Positions 1 to 8,217 of a stretch of 64,000 nt of DNA are shown in pieces; position 1 is the stretch's first letter; the number at the start of each line of letters is the position of its first letter. The notes below the pieces were generated by a model. The model had not been told where the DNA came from, made no database searches, and was given only the letters and a program-made list of their open reading frames with translations. The position numbers and the translations under genes were made by a program. This DNA comes from Amycolatopsis sp. A133 (GTDB taxonomy: Bacteria > Actinomycetota > Actinomycetes > Mycobacteriales > Pseudonocardiaceae), in contig NZ_JAVHJU010000040.1 in assembly GCF_031082405.1 (NCBI RefSeq), forward strand, positions 1 to 64,000, written 5' to 3'.

Positions 1-38
1 TGAGTGGTAAGGCGGGTTCTAACCCGCCTTACCACTCA
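1..38. terminator. Perfect hairpin 3' of the amidohydrolase gene (copy 1 of a repeated element)
   Basis: An 18-bp perfect stem closes on a CT centre and is cut by the window edge, so it may be longer. It lies 20 nt beyond the stop codon of the leftward amidohydrolase gene and has no T-run, so it would act as an actinobacterial-type hairpin terminator. A second copy with the same outer arm (TGAGTGGTAA) but different inner stem bases occurs at 11971-12018. Each change in one arm is matched in the other. Confidence 0.75.
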
Positions 39-58
39 CGACAGCCGCGGCAGACTGC

Positions 59-3000
59 TCAGCCCGCGCAGCACACGTGTTCCGACCACTCCGGAACGTG
101 CCACCAGTGCTGTTTCTCCGCCGATCGGGCCGCGGGCACCACTTCGGTGGCCGCCCGTGCGCCCGGTTTGTCCCGGTAGGGCGCCAGCAGCTCGCCGACC
201 GTCCGCAGCACCCCGCCGACCAGCACGCTGCGGACGTTCGCGGCCGCCTTGATGTCCTGCAACGGGTTGCCGCCGACGAGCGAGAAATCGGCGTACGCGC
301 CTGGCTTGAGCACCCCGATCCGGTCCTCGAGCCCGAGCCACCGGGCCGGGTTGCGGGTGGCGGTGGTGAGCGCCTCGTACGGCGTGAACCCGAACTCGAC
401 CATGGCCCGCAGGTTCTGGTGGGTGGAGACGGCCACGTTGTCCAGCGGGGAATCCGTGCCGGTGACCACGAACCCGCCCGCCCGGTGGATCCGCAGCACC
501 ATGTCGACGTTCCCGGCGAGGACCTGGCGGAGGTAGGCGTTCTCCGGGTTGCCCGCGGTGTCCGCTGTGGTCTTGAGCTGCTGGTATTCCCACGGCGGGA
601 AGAGGACCTCGGTGCGCTCGTCGGTCACGAGTGACTTGTCGTCCGCGTACAGCGCCCTGGAGGTGAACAACGTCGGCGTGATCGACATCCCCGAGCGGAC
701 GAACAAGGAGACCGCGTCCTGGTACGACCGGCCGATCCGGCTGACGGTGTGCGAGTACCCGAGCCGGTTGGTGGCCCCGGTGTGCTCCATGGCGTCCATG
801 CCGATGTTCGCCGCCGGGTACAGGTAGTGCGACGACAGCGGGATGCCCGCCCGGTGCGCGGCCCGGACCACGGCCTGCTGGTAAGCCACGGGGAGCCGGA
901 CGTACGTCTTGATCATGTCGTACTCCAGCTCGACCGCGCGGGACAGCTCCAGGTCCAGCTGCTCGGGCGAAAGCGTCGGCCGCATGAAGTTGTAGTAGAT
1001 CCGGGAGCCGTCGATGGCTTCCCCGGTACCGAAGTACCTCGGCCCGACCCGGTTTCCGGATTCCAGCGCCTCGCGCGTCTCCAGCATCTGGTACACCGGG
1101 TCGCCGGGCGAGCGGGTCGTGGTGATGCCGTAGGACAGCCACAGCCTGCCCTGCCGGTCACCCCACTGCCGGCCGCGCAGGTGCCAGTGGTTGTGGATGT
1201 CGATGAGCCCGGGCATGGCGGTCAGGTCGTGCGCATCGACGGTCCCGGGTGCGTTCCGGTGCGGCCGGATGCCGGCGATCCGGCCGCCGTCGACGACGAT
1301 GTCGACGTCCCGCCGCAGCGTCCGGGCGACGCCGTCCCAAGCCGCGCCGACGTGGATGACGGTCCGGTGCGGGGGCCGCGGCCGGGCCCACGTGAAGTCG
1401 AGCCGGATCGTGCGGGGCTCGCCGCCGGTGATCTTCTGCGCCTTGAGCCGTCCCTTGGACAGGTACACGAGCGTGTCGTTCCCTTGCCAGGCCAGTGAAT
1501 CGGTGACGTCGTGGGTGACCTGCCTCGGCGCACCGACGAGCTGCCCGGAGCCGTCGACCGGGGCGATCCAGGCGACGCTCTCGACCGTGAACGCGAGGTA
1601 CCGGCCGTCGGGTGACCACAGTGGACCGTCGTCGCCGCGGGTGGCGAGCGAACGGAACGGCATGGGCTCGGCGTAGCGGAGTTCGTGGGTCTTCAGGTCG
1701 ACCGTGAGGATCTGGCTCGTGCCTTCGCGGTACCGCCGCGAGTACGGCTTGACCGCGGCCAGCGCGAGGACCGATCCGTCGGGTGACCAGGTCGGCCGGC
1801 CCGGCATGAACAGCGGCGGCGTCACCTGCTGGGCCGTGGCCGTGGCGACGTCGTGGATCCACGTGGCGCCGTCCTGGTCGGAGTAGGCCACCCGGCCGCC
1901 GTCCGGCGACCACCGCGGCGCGACCTGGGCGCCCGCCAGCTGGGTCAGGACGGTGTCCTCGCCGGTGCCGAGGTCACGCAGCCACAGGTCGGCGGTGCCG
2001 AGCCGGTCGCTCGTGTAGAGCAGCTTCGTCCCGTCCGGGTGGAAGTCCGGGTCGGAGTTGAAGTAGCCGTCGTCGATCAGCCGCTGCGGCCGGCCCCCGC
2101 CCGCCGCGACGACGTAGATCGCGTTGAGGGCCCGGAACGCGATCCGCTTGCCGTCGGAGGACACCACCGGACCGGCGATGCCCCGGACGGGCTTCGGCGC
2201 GGCCGAGTCCAGGTCGCGGACCCGCCTCCGGTAGCCGCGCGCGGCCGTGGCCACGCCGCCTTCGAACGGGATGTCCTTGACGGCGCCGGACCGCGCACGC
2301 CGCCGGATGTGCCCGTCGGCGGTGTAGAGCACGTCGGACCCGGACCAGTTCGCGGCGAAGCCGAAGACGTCCTCGCCCCGGGTCAGCTGCTCCTCGCCGA
2401 GCATGAGGTCCGCTTCGGCGCCGCGCAGCCGCAGGTAGCTGGGCTGCCCGCCGGGACCGAACGCGGGGCCGTAGACCTTGTCGGTGCCGGTCGCGGTGAC
2501 CAGGCGCGTGCGGGCGCCGGTGGCCACGGTGACGACGTCGATGGCGGTGTCGTTCACGGTGAAGACGATCTTCGTGCCGTCGGCCGACCACCGCGGAGAC
2601 GCCTCTTCGTCCGCGGTGGACACCACCGTGCCGATCGCTCCGGAGGCGACGTCCAGCAGGTGGATGCCGTAGCTGCCGTCCCGGTCGCTGCTGAAGGCGA
2701 TCTTGGTGCCGTCCGGCGAAAACACGGGTTCCCGGTGGTCGAACTGCCCGCTGGTCAGCTTGCGGGGCGCACCGCCGGCGACATCGATGACGTACAGGTG
2801 GAAGTGGCCGTCGCGGTACGACTGGAACACGATCCGCCGTCCGTCCGGCGACCAGCTGGGGAGCGTGGCGTCCTGCAGGTCGTCGGTGAGCCGCCGGGCG
2901 CGGCCGCCACCGGCGGGCAGCACCCAGATCGCGGTGACCAGGTCGAGCGCGATCCACCGGCCGTCCGGGGACAGCGCGGCGGACATGTTCGTGCCCTCCC

Positions 3001-3130
3001 GCAGCACGACGTCGCCTTGTCCGGCGTCCGGTTCGGCCTCGGCTACCCCCGCCCCGGCCACGGCCAGCACGGCGGCGGCTGCACCACCTCGCACGAGAAC
3101 TTCACGACGGGAGAGGCCTTCTGGCGCCAT
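59..3130 (-). CDS. Secreted TolB-type beta-propeller / amidohydrolase fusion protein
   Basis: The product is about 1023 residues. The N-terminus has a Tat signal (SRREVLVRGG, then an Ala-rich hydrophobic stretch ending AEAEP), so export of a folded enzyme is expected. About 550 residues of PD40/TolB-like repeats follow (recurring WSPDGxxxxF blades). The C-terminal ~400 residues are an amidohydrolase with the metal motif GLIDIHNHWH, a later SSHY and MEHTG, and TGTDSP for the catalytic Asp. This architecture is known in actinobacterial secreted amidohydrolases of unknown substrate. I chose the ATG at 3130; an in-frame GTG at 3148 would add six residues before the signal peptide. Neither has a good ribosome binding site. 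The gene is monocistronic, ends in a hairpin at 1-38 and has a 20-bp palindrome about 54 bp upstream. The substrate cannot be read from sequence. Confidence 0.88.
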   Translation of the reverse strand: MAPEGLSRREVLVRGGAAAAVLAVAGAGVAEAEPDAGQGDVVLREGTNMSAALSPDGRWIALDLVTAIWVLPAGGGRARRLTDDLQDATLPSWSPDGRRIVFQSYRDGHFHLYVIDVAGGAPRKLTSGQFDHREPVFSPDGTKIAFSSDRDGSYGIHLLDVASGAIGTVVSTADEEASPRWSADGTKIVFTVNDTAIDVVTVATGARTRLVTATGTDKVYGPAFGPGGQPSYLRLRGAEADLMLGEEQLTRGEDVFGFAANWSGSDVLYTADGHIRRRARSGAVKDIPFEGGVATAARGYRRRVRDLDSAAPKPVRGIAGPVVSSDGKRIAFRALNAIYVVAAGGGRPQRLIDDGYFNSDPDFHPDGTKLLYTSDRLGTADLWLRDLGTGEDTVLTQLAGAQVAPRWSPDGGRVAYSDQDGATWIHDVATATAQQVTPPLFMPGRPTWSPDGSVLALAAVKPYSRRYREGTSQILTVDLKTHELRYAEPMPFRSLATRGDDGPLWSPDGRYLAFTVESVAWIAPVDGSGQLVGAPRQVTHDVTDSLAWQGNDTLVYLSKGRLKAQKITGGEPRTIRLDFTWARPRPPHRTVIHVGAAWDGVARTLRRDVDIVVDGGRIAGIRPHRNAPGTVDAHDLTAMPGLIDIHNHWHLRGRQWGDRQGRLWLSYGITTTRSPGDPVYQMLETREALESGNRVGPRYFGTGEAIDGSRIYYNFMRPTLSPEQLDLELSRAVELEYDMIKTYVRLPVAYQQAVVRAAHRAGIPLSSHYLYPAANIGMDAMEHTGATNRLGYSHTVSRIGRSYQDAVSLFVRSGMSITPTLFTSRALYADDKSLVTDERTEVLFPPWEYQQLKTTADTAGNPENAYLRQVLAGNVDMVLRIHRAGGFVVTGTDSPLDNVAVSTHQNLRAMVEFGFTPYEALTTATRNPARWLGLEDRIGVLKPGAYADFSLVGGNPLQDIKAAANVRSVLVGGVLRTVGELLAPYRDKPGARAATEVVPAARSAEKQHWWHVPEWSEHVCCAG

Positions 3131-3183
3131 ACGGCCAACTATGCCCACCCGCCGGATCGGCCGTCCAGCGGCCGAGCGGGTTT

Positions 3184-3203
3184 TTCACCGGATATCCGGT
3201 GAA
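3184..3203. promoter_or_regulatory. 20-bp perfect palindrome, probable operator of the amidohydrolase gene
   Basis: TTCACCGGATATCCGGTGAA reads identically on both strands. It lies 54-73 bp upstream of the amidohydrolase start and is separate from the phoH terminator at 3218-3247. Size and symmetry fit a TetR- or GntR-type operator. No such regulator gene is adjacent, so the protein is unknown. Confidence 0.45.
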
Positions 3204-3217
3204 GGCGGGAAGAGCTG

Positions 3218-3247
3218 CCGGGGGCGGCGCGCTCGCGCCGCCCCCGG
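3218..3247 (-). terminator. Hairpin terminator of phoH
   Basis: A 14-bp GC-only stem (CCGGGGGCGGCGCG and its complement) with a 2-nt loop starts 6 nt after the phoH stop codon. There is no U-tract, as is usual for actinobacterial terminators. Confidence 0.75.
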
Positions 3248-3253
3248 AGTCCG

Positions 3254-4639
3254 TCAGCCGTGGTCTTCCAGCATCTCGGTGACCAGGGCGGCGATCGGCG
3301 ACCGCTCCGAGCGCGTCAGCGTGACGTGCGCGAACAGCGGGTGGCCCTTGAGCTTCTCGATCACCGCCGAGACGCCGTCGTGCCGCCCGACGCGCAGGTT
3401 GTCCCGCTGGGCGACGTCGTGCGTGAGCACCACCCGGGACGCCGTGCCGAGCCGCGAAAGCACCGTGAGCAGGACGTTCCGCTCCAGTGACTGGGCCTCG
3501 TCGACGATCACGAACGTGTCGTGCAGCGACCGGCCGCGGATGTGCGTCAGCGGGAGCACCTCGAGCATGCCGCGGTCGAAGACCTCGTCGAGGACGTCCT
3601 GGCTGACCAGCGCGCCGAGCGTGTCGAACACCGCCTGCGCCCACGGCTGCATCTTCTCGCTCTCGGACCCGGGCAGGTAGCCGAGGTCCTGGCCGCCGAC
3701 GGCGTAGACCGGCCGGAACACCACGACCTTGCGGTGCTGGCGGCGTTCCATCACGGCCTCGAGCCCCGCGCACAGCGCGAGCGCCGACTTGCCGGTGCCG
3801 GCCCGGCCGCCCAGCGACACGATGCCGACGTCGGAGTCGAGCAGCAGGTCGAGGGCGACGCGCTGCTCGGCGCTGCGGCCGTGCAGGCCGAACGCCTCGC
3901 GGTCGCCGCGGACCAGCCGGATCCGCTTGTCCGCCGTGATCCGCCCCAGCGCGCTGGAGCTGCCCGCGAGCAGCCGCAGCCCGGTGTGGCAGGGCAGCTC
4001 GGCGAGCTCGTCCATGCCGTACTCGACGGGGTCGACGGTGCCGCCGCCGAACAGCGTGTCGAGCACGTCCTGTTCGACGTCGACGTCCGCCATGCCCGTC
4101 CAGCCGGACGGCGTCACTTCCTGCGCGCGGTACTCGTCCGCCTCGAGACCGACGGCCCCGGCCTTGACCCGCAGCGGGATGTCCTTCGTCACCAGCGTGA
4201 CCGCCGCGTTCTCCGCCGCCAGGTTGAGCGCGCAGGCGAGGATGCGGTGGTCGTTGGAGTCGGTCCGGAACCCGGACGGGAGCACCGACGGGTCCGAGTG
4301 GTTCAGCTCCACCTGCAGCGTGCCGCCGTGGTCCCCGATGGGGAGCGGCGCGTCGAGCCTGCCGTACTGCCGGCGCAGGTCGTCGAGCATGCGCAGGGAT
4401 TCCCGGGCGAACCAGCCGAGCTCCGGGTGGTGGCGCTTCGCCTCCAGTTCACTGATGACGACCAGCGGAAGCACAACCGCGTGCTCGGCGAACCGAGTGA
4501 CCGCCCACGGGTCCGAAAGGAGGACCGACGTGTCGAGCACGTACATGTGCTGCTGGGATTCAGGCGCTTTCTCCGGGCCAGGAACGGCACCGGTCGAAGA
4601 GTGGCCAGAGGCCTTGCGGGGCAAACGCTGCGCAGTCAC
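3254..4639 (-). CDS. phoH: PhoH family protein: PIN ribonuclease domain plus PhoH ATPase (PhoH2 type)
   Basis: The product is about 461 residues. It has an N-terminal PIN domain (YVLDTSVLLSDPWA with the first acidic residue, then DSNDHRILACAL and TLVTKDIPLRVKA), followed by a PhoH helicase-like ATPase with Walker A GRAGTGKSALAL and Walker B FVIVDEAQS. Family knowledge: PhoH2 proteins couple sequence-specific RNase and RNA helicase activity. I placed the start at the GTG at 4639 (VTAQRLPRK), which has GGGAG about 8 nt upstream; the longer frame to 4747 has no such signal. The gene is followed by a strong hairpin. The phoH2-prenyltransferase-hemolysin III neighbourhood resembles M. tuberculosis Rv1095/Rv1086/Rv1085c. 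Confidence 0.93.
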   Translation of the reverse strand: MTAQRLPRKASGHSSTGAVPGPEKAPESQQHMYVLDTSVLLSDPWAVTRFAEHAVVLPLVVISELEAKRHHPELGWFARESLRMLDDLRRQYGRLDAPLPIGDHGGTLQVELNHSDPSVLPSGFRTDSNDHRILACALNLAAENAAVTLVTKDIPLRVKAGAVGLEADEYRAQEVTPSGWTGMADVDVEQDVLDTLFGGGTVDPVEYGMDELAELPCHTGLRLLAGSSSALGRITADKRIRLVRGDREAFGLHGRSAEQRVALDLLLDSDVGIVSLGGRAGTGKSALALCAGLEAVMERRQHRKVVVFRPVYAVGGQDLGYLPGSESEKMQPWAQAVFDTLGALVSQDVLDEVFDRGMLEVLPLTHIRGRSLHDTFVIVDEAQSLERNVLLTVLSRLGTASRVVLTHDVAQRDNLRVGRHDGVSAVIEKLKGHPLFAHVTLTRSERSPIAALVTEMLEDHG

Positions 4640-4995
4640 GACGGCATCTCCCTCGAGGGCGTGTGCACCGCACGCCCGCACTCGCTGGGCCGGGCACCTC
4701 CCTGGCTGGACCACTCCTCCTGACCTCAGGTCAGGTGGCGCGGCCACGAGGGCCGGGTGCCGGCCCCCTCGAGCGTCTCGTGGGCGGCTGAGCCGCCCCC
4801 TCGATCACCGCCACGACCAGGGCCTCCCGTGAGGACCCGCACGGAACGCGCGCCCTCACCTCGGAAGGTACCCACGAATGCGGGATCGCGCAGGGAGCCA
4901 ACACGGTGATTCGCCAGATCGTCATCTCACCGTCGGTCGCCCGAAATCAACTCTGAGTGCGCTTCAGGGCTCGTGACCAGCGGTTTTCCGGGGCG
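4640..4995. other. 356-bp intergenic region between uppS 3' end and phoH start
   Basis: No convincing reading frame is present. The region holds the phoH 5' side with a 17-bp dyad at 4719-4735 and a GGCGGC/GCCGCC mini-hairpin near 4790. The remainder is GC-rich without clear features. Confidence 0.5.
4719..4735. promoter_or_regulatory. 17-bp perfect dyad upstream of phoH
   Basis: CCTGACCTCAGGTCAGG is symmetric about its central base and lies 80-96 bp upstream of the phoH GTG. It resembles an operator for a dimeric regulator. The regulator is not identifiable here. Confidence 0.4.
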
Positions 4996-5772
4996 CTAGG
5001 AGCCGAACCGGCGGTGCCGCCAGGCGTAGTCGCGGATGGCACGCAGGAAGTCCACGCGGCGGAAGGCGGGCCAGTACGCCTCGGTGAACCAGAACTCCGA
5101 GTGCGCGGACTGCCACAGCAGGAACCCGGAAAGCCGTTGCTCGCCCGAGGTGCGGATGATGAGGTCCGGGTCCGGCTGGCCCGAGGTGTAGAGGTGCTCG
5201 GAGATGTGGTCGACGTCGAGGATCTTCGCCAGCTCGTGAATGGACGTTCCCTCGTCGGCGTGCTGGCGCAGCAGCTTCCGCACGGCGTCGGCGATTTCCT
5301 GCCGCCCGCCGTAGCCGACCGCGATGTTGACCTCCATCCCGGTCCGCCCCTCGGTCCGGATCGCGGCTTCGCTGAGTCGCTTTGCGACATCGGCGGGGAG
5401 CAGGTCGAGCGCGCCGACGATCCGCAGCCGCCACGGCGTCCCGGGGCCGGCGAGCTCGTCGGTGACGTCGGTGATGATCTTCAGCAGCGGCGTGAGCTCG
5501 TCCGGGTCCCGGTTGAGGTTGTCGGTGGACAGCAGCCACATGGTGACGACCTCGACATCGGCCTCCTGGCACCAGCTCAGGAAGTCCGCGATCTTCTTCG
5601 CCCCGGCCCGGTGACCGTCCGAAACGTCCGTGAAGCCCGCTTCACGAGCCCAGCGGCGGTTGCCGTCGAGCATGATGGCGATGTGCCGGGGATGCCGGCC
5701 CGCGGCCTGCTGGATGAGGCGCCTGCCGTAGGCGCTGTACACGACGTCGGACAAGAAGGAGCGAACACTCAC
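4996..5772 (-). CDS. uppS: Cis-prenyltransferase (short-chain Z-isoprenyl diphosphate synthase family)
   Basis: The product is 258 residues. It condenses isopentenyl diphosphate in cis onto an allylic primer, feeding polyprenyl-phosphate lipid carriers. Signature motifs are IAIMLDGNRRWAREAG near residue 32 (catalytic Asp), the MWLLSTDNLNRD segment, and the C-terminal RTSGEQRLSGFLLWQSAHSEFWFTEAYWP. Its length and neighbours match M. tuberculosis Rv1086 (omega,E,Z-farnesyl diphosphate synthase) better than the longer decaprenyl enzyme Rv2361c. Chain length is therefore inferred as short. The start is GTG at 5772. A TACGCT box 8 nt upstream and the lack of a ribosome binding site suggest a leaderless mRNA. 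It is divergent from the hemolysin III gene. Confidence 0.93.
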   Translation of the reverse strand: MSVRSFLSDVVYSAYGRRLIQQAAGRHPRHIAIMLDGNRRWAREAGFTDVSDGHRAGAKKIADFLSWCQEADVEVVTMWLLSTDNLNRDPDELTPLLKIITDVTDELAGPGTPWRLRIVGALDLLPADVAKRLSEAAIRTEGRTGMEVNIAVGYGGRQEIADAVRKLLRQHADEGTSIHELAKILDVDHISEHLYTSGQPDPDLIIRTSGEQRLSGFLLWQSAHSEFWFTEAYWPAFRRVDFLRAIRDYAWRHRRFGS

Positions 5773-5852
5773 GTCGAGTCAGCGTACGCACCCGTTGTGA
5801 GGCGTGTGACTTGAGCACTGCTGGAGAACCTACGCTGTCGTAGCCTGGATAG

Positions 5853-6524
5853 GTGAGCCTTACGACGGATCCCCCGCCCGCGGTGGACGCGCGCCCGCGC
5901 TTGCGCGGCCACATCCACTTCTGGACGTTCTTCGGCGCCGTCGCCGCAGTGGCGACGCTGATCAGCTTCGCCGCGTCCACAGTGTCCCCGTTAGCAGCTT
6001 TGGCGACGTCGGTGTACGGCCTGACGGTGCTGGGGCTGTTCGGCGTGAGTGCGTTGTACCACCGCCGGTTCTGGAGCCGGCGGGCGTACAAGTGGATGAA
6101 GCGCGCGGACCACTCGATGATCTTTTTGTTCATCGCGGGGACTTACACGCCGTTCACGCTCCTGGCGATGTCGAAGCCGACCGGCTACGTGATCTTGTCG
6201 ATCGTGTGGGGCGGGGCGGTTGCCGGTGTGGCGCTGAAGATGCTTTGGCCGAATGCTCCGCGGTGGCTCGGGGTGCCGATCTACCTCGCTTTGGGCTGGG
6301 TCGCGGTGTTCGTGTTCCCCGAACTGGCGACGCACGCCGGTGTCGGGGCCCTCGTGCTGCTGTGCGTCGGTGGGTTGTTTTATACACTCGGGGCGGTTTT
6401 TTACGCCGTGAAGTGGCCCAATCACTGGCCTGAGACTTTTGGGTACCACGAGTTCTTTCACGCTTGTACTGTGCTGGCCGCTGTTTCGCATTATATTGCG
6501 ATTTGGCTGGCCATGTACGCCTAG
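5853..6524 (+). CDS. Hemolysin III family (PAQR/TrhA) membrane protein
   Basis: The 223-residue product has seven hydrophobic segments and the family hallmarks. These are SALYHRR with an early His, HSMIFLFIAGTYTPF, and HEFFHACTVLAAVSHYIAI near the C-terminus, which supplies the paired His residues thought to bind zinc. Bacterial homologues are linked to membrane energetics; the hemolysin name is historical. The start is GTG at 5853. TAGCCT lies 6 nt upstream and no ribosome binding site is visible, so a leaderless transcript is likely. The equivalent in M. tuberculosis is Rv1085c, also divergent from its prenyltransferase. Confidence 0.92.
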   Translation: MSLTTDPPPAVDARPRLRGHIHFWTFFGAVAAVATLISFAASTVSPLAALATSVYGLTVLGLFGVSALYHRRFWSRRAYKWMKRADHSMIFLFIAGTYTPFTLLAMSKPTGYVILSIVWGGAVAGVALKMLWPNAPRWLGVPIYLALGWVAVFVFPELATHAGVGALVLLCVGGLFYTLGAVFYAVKWPNHWPETFGYHEFFHACTVLAAVSHYIAIWLAMYA

Positions 6525-6606
6525 CTGCGTTTTGGGGGACCTGCAGCCCGAAGCCTGATTGTGACTACGGTCGGAGCCGGTCCCCCGCCTCACGGCAGGA
6601 CAGCCG

Positions 6607-7080
6607 TCAGCCGAACATCCCCGGCTGGTACTCCCCCGCCGGGTTCCGGACGATCACGTTCAGGCGGTTCCACGCGTTGATCGTCGCCACCAGGGCGATC
6701 AGCGCCCCGATCTGCTCGTCGTCGTAGTGCTTGCGCACCGCGGCCCACGTCTCGTCGCTGACGCCGGTGTGCGTGTCCGCCAGCCGGGTGCCCTCCTCCG
6801 CCAGCGCCAGTGCCGCGCGCTCCGCTTCGGTGAACACCACCGCTTCGCGCCACGCCGCCACCATCGCCAGGCGGACCGCCGTCTCGCCGGCCGCCGCCGC
6901 GTCCTTCGTGTGCATGTCCAGGCACATCCCGCAGCCGTTGATCTGGCTGGCGCGGATCTTCACCAGCTCCTGCGCCGCCTTCGGGAGCGACGACTCCTCG
7001 ACCGGGCGGGACGCCGCGATCAGGCGCTTGACGAACTTGCCGGTGATCTCGTTCTCGAACATGTTGAGCCGGGCTTCCAT
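6607..7080 (-). CDS. Carboxymuconolactone decarboxylase / AhpD-like alkylhydroperoxidase protein
   Basis: The 157-residue product has the AhpD core. EESSLPKAAQELVKIRASQINGC is followed by the redox CxxC in GCGMCLDMHTKDA, with the downstream His in place, then AWREAVVFTEAERAALALAE. Such proteins reduce peroxides through the CxxC pair, or act in related thiol chemistry. The ATG at 7080 has a GGAAGGGA ribosome binding site. The gene is divergent from the PRC-barrel stress-type gene across a 306-bp region, which could place both under oxidative or general stress control; that is inference. Confidence 0.88.
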   Translation of the reverse strand: MEARLNMFENEITGKFVKRLIAASRPVEESSLPKAAQELVKIRASQINGCGMCLDMHTKDAAAAGETAVRLAMVAAWREAVVFTEAERAALALAEEGTRLADTHTGVSDETWAAVRKHYDDEQIGALIALVATINAWNRLNVIVRNPAGEYQPGMFG

Positions 7081-7386
7081 GGTGGTTCCCTTCCATCGTC
7101 TGCTTCACCCCCTTGACGAGGTGGGCGACGGCGTTGTGACAGCGCCGTGCGTGACGCCGGTCACGCCGATTTCAGTTCCACACCTTCGCGCCATCCCGGC
7201 GGGGCCGGTCACGCCCGGAACACGCGCTCCACCAGCGGCCGCCACCTGCGCTTGGCCAGCCGGAAGACGCTTCAAACCGCCACGTTCAGGGGTCACCCAC
7301 GGGAACACCACGACGGTTGCCGTGCCCTCCGAGGAGGCCGACCGTGGGTTCACCAAGAGATCAACGCAGAGAGGAGCACGACCGCG
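7081..7386. promoter_or_regulatory. Divergent promoter region with an 18-bp dyad at 7149-7166
   Basis: This 306-bp region separates the start codons of the AhpD-like and PRC-barrel genes. It contains the perfect inverted repeat GCGTGAC-GCCG-GTCACGC and two further GGTCAC half-sites near 7208 and 7294. I could not assign -35/-10 boxes with confidence. Confidence 0.4.
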
Positions 7387-8133
7387 ATGGCCAAGACCAT
7401 GCAGCCCGAGGAACTCATCGACAGCGCCGTGGTCGACTCGGACGGCAACAAGCTGGGGAAGGTCGGCAACGTCTACCTCGCCGACGCGACGCACCAGCCC
7501 GAGTGGATCACCGTCAAGACCGGCCTGTTCGGCACCAAGGAGAGCTTCGTCCCGCTCTCCGGCGCGCACACGGACAAGGACGGTGTCCACGTGCAGGTCG
7601 ACAAGGACAGCGTCTCCGACGCGCCGCGCATCGACGCCGACGGGCACCTTTCGCCCGAAGAGAGCACGCAGCTCTACCAGCACTACGGCATGCCGGTGCC
7701 GCGCACCTCGCCCGACGGGCGGATGGACCGGGGCAAGGCCGCCATGAGCGGGCGCGGGAAGCGGGACGACCGCGCCATGACGCGCTCCGAGGAGCGGCTG
7801 AACGTCGGGACCGAGCAGGTCGAGACCGGGCACGTGCGGCTGCGCAAGTACGTCGTCACCGAAGAGCAGCAGGTCACCGTGCCCGTGCGGCACGAGGAGG
7901 TGCGCATCGAGCGGGAGCCGATCACCCGCGGCGACGGCACGGCGGAGATCGGCGAGGCCGAACAGGACGTCATCCTGCACGCCGAGAAACCCGTGGTGCG
8001 CAAGGAAACCGTGCCGGTCGAACGGGCGCGGCTGCGGACCGAGACGGTCAGCGACGAGCAGACCGTGTCCGGCAAGGTCCGCAAGGAGCAGTTCGAGGTC
8101 ACCGACGACGACCGCAAGCACCGCCGGCCCTGA
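7387..8133 (+). CDS. PRC-barrel and DUF2382 domain stress-associated protein
   Basis: The 248-residue product has an N-terminal PRC-barrel (residues ~5-100: IDSAVVDSDGNKLGKVGNVYLAD, EWITVKTGLFGTKESFVPL). A DUF2382 (YsnF-type) region follows, with charged repeats such as EEQQVTVPVRHEEVRIEREPI and RKETVPVERARLRTETV. Family members are cytosolic, often osmotic- or stress-induced, and of unknown biochemical function. I chose the ATG at 7387, which has GGAG about 10 nt upstream; a longer in-frame extension upstream lacks family similarity. A strong hairpin at 8161-8193 terminates it. Confidence 0.88.
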   Translation: MAKTMQPEELIDSAVVDSDGNKLGKVGNVYLADATHQPEWITVKTGLFGTKESFVPLSGAHTDKDGVHVQVDKDSVSDAPRIDADGHLSPEESTQLYQHYGMPVPRTSPDGRMDRGKAAMSGRGKRDDRAMTRSEERLNVGTEQVETGHVRLRKYVVTEEQQVTVPVRHEEVRIEREPITRGDGTAEIGEAEQDVILHAEKPVVRKETVPVERARLRTETVSDEQTVSGKVRKEQFEVTDDDRKHRRP

Positions 8134-8160
8134 CGGTCCTCACGGCCCCAAGGCTCCCGG

Positions 8161-8193
8161 ACGGGTGGCCGGTCCCCGATACCGGCCACCCGT
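8161..8193. terminator. Bidirectional hairpin between PRC-barrel and acyl-CoA oxidase genes
   Basis: A 13-bp perfect stem (ACGGGTGGCCGGT and complement) with a 7-nt loop lies in the 84-bp gap between two convergent stop codons. Confidence 0.75.
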
Positions 8194-8217
8194 CTGGGCA
8201 CCACCGCGGCCGGGTGG

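Noticed and set aside
6534..6586. GGGGGACC...GGTCCCCC inverted repeat between hemolysin III and AhpD-like genes
   Set aside because: The arms are only 8 bp with a 37-nt loop, too weak to annotate as a terminator with confidence.
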